From assembly GCF_027706145.1 (NCBI RefSeq), contig NZ_JAQFWW010000006.1:62001-126000 (forward strand): a stretch of 64,000 bases of DNA, written 5' to 3'. How positions within the stretch are numbered: position 1 is the first letter of the stretch; every line of letters starts with the position of its first letter. A model generated the notes under the pieces. The model saw only the letters and a program-made list of their open reading frames with translations. It was not told the DNA's origin and searched no databases. Shown here in pieces: positions 33,502 to 40,995 of this stretch. The position numbers and the translations under genes are program-made. The DNA comes from Bacillus changyiensis. Lineage in GTDB: Bacteria > Bacillota > Bacilli > Bacillales > Bacillaceae.

Positions 33502-35121
33502 TTATTTCAACTGATTCGGAAAAACCGTAAGATCCACTCCCCAAAGCTGAGGTAAAATATAAAACACAGCTCCAACAATGATAATTAAGGTAAAGATGTT
33601 GATCATAAATCCGGTACTTACCATTTCTCTAATCTTTATTTTTCCTGATGCAAAAATAATGGCATTCGGAGGTGTTCCGACAGGAAGCATAAACGCACAG
33701 TTTGCTGCCATTGCAGCAGGTATCATCAATGCATATGGATGAACATGAAGCGCGATGGCAAGTGATGAAAGGACAGGAAGAATCATTGTTGCTGTTGCCG
33801 TATTAGAGGTTACTTCGGTCAGAAACAGCACTAAACCAGCAGACACGAAAATGATGACCACAAAATGAAAACCTTCCAATATTGTTAATTGACTGCCGAT
33901 CCACTTTGTCAAACCTGTCTTACCAAAACCTTCTGCCAATGCAAGACCACCACCAAACAGGAGGAGAATACCCCATGGCAACTCTTTTGAGGCGATCCAA
34001 TCCAAAATCCGCCCATTTTTATTTCTTGCTGGAATTAAAAAGAGCAGCGAAGCTGCAAAAATAGCAATCATTGTATCATTAATACCAGTGATTACACCTT
34101 CCCAAAAAAATGTTCTCGTGACCCACATAAATGCAGCAAAACAAAACACGAGGAGTACCATCAATTCTTCAAAGCCGACCTTTCCAAGCTTTTTCTTTTC
34201 CGTTTCTATTAATTGTTTTCCAGTGGGAAGTTGCTTGACCTTCAGAGGATAAGCGACTTTTGTCAAATACAACCACACGATGAAAAGCAGGATGATCACA
34301 ATTGGAACAGCAAAGGCCATCCATCCTGCAAAGGAAATCTCAACTCCATATATTTTTTTCATATTTGCCGCTAGGATCATGTTTGGTGGTGTACCAATCA
34401 ATGTGCCCAGTCCACCAATTGTCCCTGCATAACCAATACTGAAAATTAAAGCCTTTGAAAATTTCGCTTCTTCTTCAGGTTCCGACTTCATCACAGCAGA
34501 CACTTGATGGATGATCGCTGTACCAATCGGCAACATCATCATCACCGCAGCTGTGTTCGAGACCCACATTGACAAAAAACCAGTGGCGGTCATAAATCCA
34601 AGAATAATTGTTGAAGTACTTGTCCCAACTACAGAAATAATGTTAAGTGCAATCCGTTTATGAAGATTCCAGCGTTCCATCGCAAGCGCAATCAAAAAAC
34701 CTCCTAAAAATAAAAACACGATCGGATCGCCATAACTTGCCGTAACAACAGACCCCTTAAGTGCACCTGTCACCGGCAGCAACACGATTGGCAGTAGTGA
34801 AGCTACAGGAATGGGGACAGCCTCAGTCATCCACCAAACAGCCACCCATATAGTGGTTGCCAGTACCATTCGTCCGCCATCACTCAAACCCTCAGGAAAA
34901 AAGAATAACAAAATAGCCAAAAACAAGGCTGGCCCAAGCACTAAACCGATTTTCTGTGCAGGTTGATAGCTGGGCGGCCTGTCTTTTTTTTGACCAGCTG
35001 TTGTCTTTTGAGATTCAAGCTTTTTACCTGTATTTGCAGGCACAGAAAACAACAGCAACCCCTTTGCTTTCCAATGTGTTGTCCAAAGCATATCCCATGC
35101 CGAGGAAACCATTAATTTCAT
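33502..35121 (-). CDS. DASS-family (SLC13) sodium:dicarboxylate symporter
   Basis: A 539-residue membrane protein of the divalent anion:Na+ symporter family (VcINDY/SdcS type). The two Ser-Asn-Thr substrate/sodium motifs are present in SMWVSNTAAVMMMLPIG and VTSNTATATMILPV, and the repeat-typical GTPPN occurs twice (GTLIGTPPNMILA and LPVGTPPNAIIFASG). It probably imports C4-dicarboxylates such as succinate, malate or fumarate. The first 55 residues are a polar, poorly conserved leader that includes KKDRPPSYQPAQKIG. ATG 35121 follows AGGGGAGGGG. Single-gene unit. Confidence 0.9.
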   Translation of the reverse strand: MKLMVSSAWDMLWTTHWKAKGLLLFSVPANTGKKLESQKTTAGQKKDRPPSYQPAQKIGLVLGPALFLAILLFFFPEGLSDGGRMVLATTIWVAVWWMTEAVPIPVASLLPIVLLPVTGALKGSVVTASYGDPIVFLFLGGFLIALAMERWNLHKRIALNIISVVGTSTSTIILGFMTATGFLSMWVSNTAAVMMMLPIGTAIIHQVSAVMKSEPEEEAKFSKALIFSIGYAGTIGGLGTLIGTPPNMILAANMKKIYGVEISFAGWMAFAVPIVIILLFIVWLYLTKVAYPLKVKQLPTGKQLIETEKKKLGKVGFEELMVLLVFCFAAFMWVTRTFFWEGVITGINDTMIAIFAASLLFLIPARNKNGRILDWIASKELPWGILLLFGGGLALAEGFGKTGLTKWIGSQLTILEGFHFVVIIFVSAGLVLFLTEVTSNTATATMILPVLSSLAIALHVHPYALMIPAAMAANCAFMLPVGTPPNAIIFASGKIKIREMVSTGFMINIFTLIIIVGAVFYILPQLWGVDLTVFPNQLK

Positions 35122-35306
35122 AAAAACCCCTCCCCTCTTTTTGTAACAAATTCATTATATCGAAAGATTCTATTTTTTGTCACAATTTGGTCATTTTTCT
35201 GGAGGGATTTTACTTATTTTATATCAAAGAGGAAGCGGCTGTTGAAGGGTGTTTTACGCTCATATTCTCAATCAGGGGCTCACTTCATGAGTCTCCATTT
35301 TTGAAT

Positions 35307-35629
35307 TCATTTCAAACCTATTAAACCAGATGTAATCTTTTCAACTCTGGCCCAATCAAATTGGCATTCAATTTGCATTCGGTTACTGCAAGTCATCTTT
35401 AATCTTTCAGCTATTTTAAAACTAAATGACGGACTCCTATAAAGGAAAATAAAACATTCCATTCATCTCAACGTTTAGGTTTATTCTCAACTGTTTCTCT
35501 TGTCACTAGTCGAATAAATAAACAAGGACCACCTCTCTTAAGTTCTACATTCACTAATTGTGAATCAATAAAATGTGGCATATGATCAAAAAGATTCGTA
35601 AGGCTTGAGAATTCATCAATTTTTTGACG
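35307..35629 (-). pseudogene. Imm50-like immunity protein, decayed
   Basis: No intact ORF exists, but three minus-strand segments join into one protein of about 107 residues. The first (35629-35471) reads IDEFSSLTNLFDHMPHF, then LVNVELKRGGPCLFIRL and ENKPKR, followed by TGA at 35470-35468 where the family has Trp. Reading on gives DEWNVLFSFIGVRHLVLK up to a TAG. One extra A in the short A-run there restores IAERLKMTCSNRM and DWARVEKITSGLIGLK, ending at 35307. The pattern (LENVELH...DGPT, PPKKW, FIGV..L.L) is that of Imm50-family polymorphic-toxin immunity proteins as I remember them. The start is missing: TAA of the SMI1 gene lies directly before it. Confidence 0.65.
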
Positions 35630-36100
35630 TTATGACTCTAACAAATCGTAGTAAAATTTCGAATTTTGGTCATACCTCATTAAAAACTCACCAAACGAAT
35701 CACAGATAAGTGTATCAACAAAATAAACTGCATTTTTTCCGGATTGTTCTTTAAAATCAATCGATAAATAGAACCCCTCTACTATTTCGAAAAAGACTAA
35801 TTTAGTGTCATCTTCATACAATTCTAAATCAGGATCAAATTCATAGAAATCTTCTCTTAATCTGATATCAACTACACTATGTGGATCGATAAGTCTGTTA
35901 AACTGATTTTCAAGATCCCTATGCATAAACCCATAACCAATTGTCATGTAAAAATTTCTTAACTCTTTTGGAAAGCTTAATCCCATTCGCTCCTCAGCAC
36001 TTTTTATTTCATCTTTCTTTAAAGGGTAAAACTCGTGTTTCATGTTTTGAGTATTGTCTTCATTCACAATATACTTTAATAGAAAATTGTAATTGTTCAT
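35630..36100 (-). CDS. SMI1/KNR4 (SUKH) family protein, probable immunity protein
   Basis: A 156-residue protein with the SUKH opening LKKDEIKSAEERMGLSFPKELRNFYMTIGYGFM, the core signature of SMI1/KNR4 domains. In bacteria these are usually immunity proteins against contact-dependent or LXG-type polymorphic toxins. No toxin gene is present here. ATG 36100 follows AGGTGAAGAG. Its stop is directly followed, in the same frame, by the decayed Imm50-like sequence, so the two probably came from one immunity gene array. Composition (many acidic residues, AT-rich codons) is typical of immunity genes. Confidence 0.8.
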   Translation of the reverse strand: MNNYNFLLKYIVNEDNTQNMKHEFYPLKKDEIKSAEERMGLSFPKELRNFYMTIGYGFMHRDLENQFNRLIDPHSVVDIRLREDFYEFDPDLELYEDDTKLVFFEIVEGFYLSIDFKEQSGKNAVYFVDTLICDSFGEFLMRYDQNSKFYYDLLES

Positions 36101-36231
36101 CTCTTCACCTGCTTAAATTTAAAGTAGAGCTTATGTTCAACTTCTTTTAGTAATTGAAACTTATAGTTCTTATGCAAAAAAACTCTGGCTTCATTGCCTC
36201 TTCCCCAAAGTTTTTTCGATCTTGGCTAACA

Positions 36232-36450
36232 TCATGTTATTTTTCGATCATCATTCACAATTGTCTTTATTCCTGCAAATATCACATCACCTAATACTTC
36301 GGTATATGTATCATAATCTTTATTAGATTTGATGATATCAAAAGCTTGTTTAATGACCCCGTCAACCATAACCGTTAACCCTTCAATTTCCTCTTCTGAT
36401 CCCTCTTTATTAAACTTTTCATTCATGATCACTAATTTATTTTGTTCCAT
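36232..36450 (-). CDS. Hypothetical 72-residue protein
   Basis: A small acidic protein beginning MEQNKLVIMNEKF with a mixed hydrophobic/charged helix pattern (GLTVMVDGVIKQAFDIIKSN). ATG 36450 has GGTGGAGAAGAT upstream, a convincing ribosome site. No family recognised. It lies in the immunity patch and may be another toxin-system accessory or immunity gene. Confidence 0.5.
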   Translation of the reverse strand: MEQNKLVIMNEKFNKEGSEEEIEGLTVMVDGVIKQAFDIIKSNKDYDTYTEVLGDVIFAGIKTIVNDDRKIT

Positions 36451-36494
36451 ATCTTCTCCACCTTTAAAATTGATTCATTATGTATCGTCTTCAC

Positions 36495-36659
36495 TTATAA
36501 ATCTATCTTTATTGAACTAGCCATAAAACTTAAAAAACCCACCAGAAGTTTTTCTATACAATCTTCAGCATCACAAAGCGAATCCACTTTAAATATGTTC
36601 CTTTCGAGTTCAGCAAAAAAGGGCCTCCGCAAAGTGTAGACTTTTTGGACACCCTTCAT
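36495..36659 (-). CDS. Possible 54-residue ORF or gene remnant after nasF
   Basis: An open frame starting one base after the nasF stop, MKGVQKVYTLRRPFFAEL..., and containing VDSLCDAEDCIEKLLVGFL. Protein-like composition (amphipathic, two Cys) but a weak ribosome site (AAAGAAAC). It may be the C-terminal remnant of a lost gene next to the immunity patch. No family recognised. Confidence 0.3.
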   Translation of the reverse strand: MKGVQKVYTLRRPFFAELERNIFKVDSLCDAEDCIEKLLVGFLSFMASSIKIDL

Positions 36660-36660
36660 C

Positions 36661-38085
36661 TTAAAGTTTCTTTATATCATCCGTAAGTTGCATATCCCCG
36701 CTTGGTACATGAATGAGCTTGAATCCAGATTCAATTGCTGCTTCTTTTGCTTCTTCACTAACACAAATCGCATGAATATTTGCTGTCGTTTTGTCAATGG
36801 CCATACCGATGCTTTCCGCTTCTTGCATGAAAAGTTCGACACATGTTCGATTTGAAAAAAGAAGGATGTCAACAGGAAACTCTGCAACCTCTCGTTTGAC
36901 AATATCTGTAAAACGATTATCTATCATTTGTTCGTGTGTGATCAACGCTTGACACTTTGAATACGATTGAACTGCACCTCGACTGCCGACAGTTAAACAT
37001 GTTTCTAGATTTAAATGATCTTGTTGTAAACATGCTACAAATCCGTACTCTTCTAGAACAGCTTTAATCGATGGAGTTGAAGCATAAAACTGTCCTCTTA
37101 TTTGTCTAACATCGATTTTCAAGACAGCAAGCTTGCTAAAAAACTGTTGCACTGCTGTCTTTGAGGTGAACAACAAACTGTCAAAAGTAGCAAGTTCATC
37201 TACATCCACCTGATCCATGGTTGCTTCAGTCACTTTCCATTTTGGCCATTCAATCACTTCTGCACCTTGTTCACGCAAAACATCTTTCGGTAAGTTCTCT
37301 TCTTCTCCACTTTGGATCGCCATGATATTCCGTCCAATTAACGGTTTTTTCTCAAACCAGCTGTTGCGCTGAAATGAAACAATATCACCGACAACAATAA
37401 TGGCGGGGTTTCTGATTTCGTGTTCATTTATTTTTCGCTGAATATTTTCAAGTGTTCCCTTAATGCTTCGCTGCCGTCCCCATGTGCCCCATTGGATCAC
37501 CATAACGGGAAGAGAGGGAGATTTTCCGTTTTTGATCAAGTTCTCACATATATAAGCGACATTTTTGATGCCCATATAAAAAACAAGAGTTTGCACACTT
37601 CCAGCAAGACCTTTCCAATTCAACGCTGGTTTACCTGATTGATCATGTGCGGTCATGACAGCAAAAGATGACGCAAAATCCCGATGGGTTACTGGTAAGC
37701 CGGCATACAGTGGTGCTGCGATTCCAGACGTAATGCCGGGGACCATTTCATATGGGATACCATGCTCACTGACGGCATCCGCTTCTTCTCCAACTCTGCC
37801 GAATACACTGGGATCTCCTCCTTTGAGTCGTACAACCTGAAGACCTTTTCCAGCCTTCTCAATCAGCAATGCATGGATTTCAGTCTGTTTCATATAATGT
37901 CGGGTTGGAAGCTTTCCACAGTAGATGAATTCACATGTTGCTTTCGCATATTCTAACAGACGCGGATTAACAAGTCTGTCATACATGATGACATCTGCTT
38001 TTTCAAGCAAAGTTTTTCCCTTTAATGTAATAAGCCTCACATCTCCCGGTCCTGCTCCGACAAAATATACTTTCCCATTCCCCAT
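36661..38085 (-). CDS. nasF: Uroporphyrinogen-III C-methyltransferase / HemD-like fusion NasF
   Basis: A 474-residue two-domain enzyme. Residues 1-245 are the SAM-dependent methyltransferase (VYFVGAGPGDVRLITLKG, then VVRLKGGDPSVFGRVGEEADA and VPGITSGIAAPLYAGLPVTHRD) that converts uroporphyrinogen III to precorrin-2 for siroheme. Residues from about 250 resemble uroporphyrinogen-III synthase (LLFTSKTAVQQFFSKLA) but are diverged, as in B. subtilis NasF. Siroheme is the cofactor of NasD. The start is ATG 38085, with the in-frame TTG 38088 also possible behind GGAAGG. Last nas gene, no clear terminator after it. Confidence 0.94.
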   Translation of the reverse strand: MGNGKVYFVGAGPGDVRLITLKGKTLLEKADVIMYDRLVNPRLLEYAKATCEFIYCGKLPTRHYMKQTEIHALLIEKAGKGLQVVRLKGGDPSVFGRVGEEADAVSEHGIPYEMVPGITSGIAAPLYAGLPVTHRDFASSFAVMTAHDQSGKPALNWKGLAGSVQTLVFYMGIKNVAYICENLIKNGKSPSLPVMVIQWGTWGRQRSIKGTLENIQRKINEHEIRNPAIIVVGDIVSFQRNSWFEKKPLIGRNIMAIQSGEEENLPKDVLREQGAEVIEWPKWKVTEATMDQVDVDELATFDSLLFTSKTAVQQFFSKLAVLKIDVRQIRGQFYASTPSIKAVLEEYGFVACLQQDHLNLETCLTVGSRGAVQSYSKCQALITHEQMIDNRFTDIVKREVAEFPVDILLFSNRTCVELFMQEAESIGMAIDKTTANIHAICVSEEAKEAAIESGFKLIHVPSGDMQLTDDIKKL

Positions 38086-38110
38086 CAACGGTCATCCTTC
38101 CATCTACCGA

Positions 38111-38440
38111 TTAATCTCTTTCATAGATAATAAACAAGTCTTCTCCTTCGATTACAGTTTCAAAGGTTTGGATACAGCCTGTGTCTGGTTCTTGAACTCT
38201 ACCATCTTTCAGACTGATCTTCCAGTCATGCATTGGGCAAAATACAAATTCGCCGCTGACCATTCCTTCGGCGAGAACGCCTCCTTTATGAGGACAACGA
38301 TTTTCGACGGCACGGACACTGCCATTTGAAAGTTTAAAAACAGCAATCTCTTTGTCATCGATAAAGACCGTTTTCCCCAATTGTTCCGGTAGTTCACTCA
38401 GTTTTGCAATAAATACTTTTGTTATGTTTTTATTCACCAT
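38111..38440 (-). CDS. nasE: Nitrite reductase small subunit NasE (Rieske)
   Basis: A 109-residue NirD-type subunit. Rieske-like ligands are complete: Cys49/His51 (RCPHKGG) and Cys68/His71 (FCPMHDW). It works with NasD to reduce nitrite to ammonium with NADH. ATG 38440 has GGAGG seven bases upstream. It lies 15 bp after nasD and 25 bp before nasF. Confidence 0.95.
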   Translation of the reverse strand: MVNKNITKVFIAKLSELPEQLGKTVFIDDKEIAVFKLSNGSVRAVENRCPHKGGVLAEGMVSGEFVFCPMHDWKISLKDGRVQEPDTGCIQTFETVIEGEDLFIIYERD

Positions 38441-38455
38441 CCGAATGCCTCCTTT

Positions 38456-40885
38456 TCAACGTGATGAAGATGTGACAACATGATGAAACAATTGTTTTGC
38501 TGTTTTTTTGTCCTCCAAAAAGTTCTTCCATGGGTCTTGGTAGACAGACAGTGCTTCATTCATACGGTCATTTAGCTCTTTCCGGTTTGTTTCATCACTT
38601 AATACAGATTGAACATGAGACAGACCAACCCGTTCGATCCATGCCGAAGTCCGCTCTAAATAATTGGCTGTTTCTCTATAATACTGAAGATAAGCACCTG
38701 TAATCTCGATGACTTCTTCAGCTGTTTTGACTTTCATTAACAAATCTCCAGCCCGCAAATGGGTTCCGCCATTTCCACCGACATAAATTTCCCAGCCTCC
38801 ATCAATACCAACAACTCCGACATCTTTAATACCAGACTCAGCACAGTTTCTAGGACATGCCGACACCGCCATTTTAATTTTATGAGGTGCAGAAAGCCCT
38901 TCAAATTTTTTCTCCAATGCAATACCAAGAGCCATTGAATCTTGGGTGCCAAAGCGACAGAATTGCTCACCTACACAGGTTTTTACGGTTCTGACTGTTT
39001 TTCCATAGGCAAAGCCAGATGGCATATCAAGATCTTCCCAAACTTTTGGAAGGTCTTCTTTTTTAACACCGATCAAGTCAATTCGCTGTCCCCCCGTCAT
39101 TTTCACCAAAGGAATCTCATATTTATCAACGACATCAGCAATGCGACGCAAATCTTTTGCATTCGTAACACCACCATACATCCGTGGAACGACAGAGTAT
39201 GTACCGTCTTTTTGAATGTTGGCGTGCATCCTTTCATTGACAAATCGCGATGCTCGTTCATCCTCATATTCAGTCGGATTAATCATTCCTAGATAATAGT
39301 TCAGCGCTGGACGACATTTGGAACAACCTTCTGCCGTTTTCCAGCCGAGGACATTCATGACTTCTCTCGTATGGGTCAGACCTTTTCCTTTTATTTCTGC
39401 GATGACTTCTTCTCTCGAAAGATCGGTACAGCTGCAAATTGCTTCTTTTTGCACAGATGCATCAAACTCAGAACCGAGTGTATGTTGAAGAATCTCTGCC
39501 ACGAGTGGTTTACAGCCTCCGCAAGAACGAGATGCTCCTGTACAGGCTTTGATGTCATCAACTGATGAACAGCCTTGATTTTTGATCGCCTCGATGATCA
39601 TTCCTTTGGAAACACCATTGCAACCACAAACAATTTCATCATCACTCATGGCTGCTGTAACACTTGTGCCATGTTCTTGATTCAGCGGCTGCAAAATAGA
39701 AACTTTGGAAGTTTCGGAAATATCAGATCCTTTTTGAATCATCGAAAACAGTCGGTTACCTTCGCTAGTATCACCGAATAAAACGGCTCCGACAACTTGA
39801 TTGCCGCACAGAACAATCTTTTTATAAATACCTTCTTGTTCATCAAACACTTTAATCGCTTTTTTGTCTTCAGCATTTGCTTCTATAAAGTCGCCGGCAG
39901 AAAAAACCTCGACTCCAGAAACTTTTAATTGTGTAGCTGTAATAGAGCCTTCATATGGTGCTGTATCAACACCGCAAATTTTCTTGGCAAGTACTTTTGC
40001 CTGTTCGTAAAGTGGTGCAACAAGCCCATAAGCGATACCTCGATGTTCTGCACACTCACCGACAGCATAAATGTTAGGGATTTCTGTCTGCATATAATCA
40101 TCAACAATAAGCCCTCTGCCAACAGGAATCCCACAGTCTTTCCCAAGCTGAACGTTCGGTTTTATACCGACCGCCATGACAACCAAATCGGTCTGAACTG
40201 TTGAACCATCTTTAAATTTTAATCCTTCTACACGCTGATCACCGTAAATTTCTTCGGTTTGTTTTTCAAGTAAAAATTTCATACCTTGTTTTTCTAATTC
40301 ATTTTGTAATAGACGACCTGCTGTTGGATCAAGTTGCCGCTCCATTAAGTATGGTTCAAGATGAACAACAGTGACATCCATACCGAGATTAAGTAGCCCC
40401 CGTGCAGCTTCAAGCCCTAGCAATCCGCCGCCAATGACTGCTGCTTTTTGATACGTTTTCGAAGCTTCTAACATCACATCTGTATCTTTTATATCCCGAA
40501 AACCTGTGACACCTTGTTTATCCGCTCCTGGCAGCGGCAAGATGAACGGAAGAGAACCTGTCGCCAAAATCAGTTCATCATATGGTTGAACCCTTCCTGA
40601 GTCAGTCACAACGGTCTTTTGTTTAGGATCAACTTTGATAACGGCTTCACCTGTATACAGTTGAATACCGTTTTCTTCATACCAATCCCAATCATTTAAT
40701 GTAATGTCATTAATATTTGTGTCTCCTTGCAATACTTTAGAAAGCATAATCCGATTATAATTCGGATATGGTTCATTTCCGAAAATTGTAATTTGAAATT
40801 GATCGTTTGACACTTTAAGTATTTCTTCGATGGCCCTGATCCCAGCCATCCCATTCCCAACAAGGACTAACTGTTTTTTTTCCAC
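38456..40885 (-). CDS. nasD: Assimilatory nitrite reductase large subunit NasD
   Basis: An 809-residue NirB-type protein. The FAD/NADH domain is N-terminal (VLVGNGMAGIRAIEEI, AVIGGGLLGLEAARGLLNLGMDV). Two BFD-type [2Fe-2S] Cys clusters follow (CGCNGVSKGMI with SCGGCKPL; CSCTDLS with GCSKCRPALNYY). The siroheme/[4Fe-4S] module carries all four Cys, in TCVGEQFCRFGTQDS and SACPRNCAESG. The start is GTG 40885 behind GGGGAGG; the in-frame ATG two codons upstream touches that site. The closeness to B. subtilis NasD is high throughout. It has its own promoter in addition to read-through from nasBC. Confidence 0.96.
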   Translation of the reverse strand: MEKKQLVLVGNGMAGIRAIEEILKVSNDQFQITIFGNEPYPNYNRIMLSKVLQGDTNINDITLNDWDWYEENGIQLYTGEAVIKVDPKQKTVVTDSGRVQPYDELILATGSLPFILPLPGADKQGVTGFRDIKDTDVMLEASKTYQKAAVIGGGLLGLEAARGLLNLGMDVTVVHLEPYLMERQLDPTAGRLLQNELEKQGMKFLLEKQTEEIYGDQRVEGLKFKDGSTVQTDLVVMAVGIKPNVQLGKDCGIPVGRGLIVDDYMQTEIPNIYAVGECAEHRGIAYGLVAPLYEQAKVLAKKICGVDTAPYEGSITATQLKVSGVEVFSAGDFIEANAEDKKAIKVFDEQEGIYKKIVLCGNQVVGAVLFGDTSEGNRLFSMIQKGSDISETSKVSILQPLNQEHGTSVTAAMSDDEIVCGCNGVSKGMIIEAIKNQGCSSVDDIKACTGASRSCGGCKPLVAEILQHTLGSEFDASVQKEAICSCTDLSREEVIAEIKGKGLTHTREVMNVLGWKTAEGCSKCRPALNYYLGMINPTEYEDERASRFVNERMHANIQKDGTYSVVPRMYGGVTNAKDLRRIADVVDKYEIPLVKMTGGQRIDLIGVKKEDLPKVWEDLDMPSGFAYGKTVRTVKTCVGEQFCRFGTQDSMALGIALEKKFEGLSAPHKIKMAVSACPRNCAESGIKDVGVVGIDGGWEIYVGGNGGTHLRAGDLLMKVKTAEEVIEITGAYLQYYRETANYLERTSAWIERVGLSHVQSVLSDETNRKELNDRMNEALSVYQDPWKNFLEDKKTAKQLFHHVVTSSSR

Positions 40886-40927
40886 GATCATCCTCCCCTT
40901 CTCAAAAAACAACGCTACACTCAAAAG

Positions 40928-40981
40928 ATGTATTTCCTATACATGTTTAAAATTATCACAAATTAAACTTAATTTTGTAAA
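40928..40981 (-). promoter_or_regulatory. nasD promoter with NsrR-like operator
   Basis: On the minus strand TTTACA (40981-40976), 18-base spacer, GATAAT (40957-40952). Just downstream, 40928-40944 is a perfect inverted repeat, ATGTAT-N5-ATACAT, resembling the NsrR site known at B. subtilis nasD. It suggests nitric-oxide-relieved repression, allowing anaerobic nitrite respiration. Confidence 0.65.
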
Positions 40982-40995
40982 CTTTCTATGACTTT

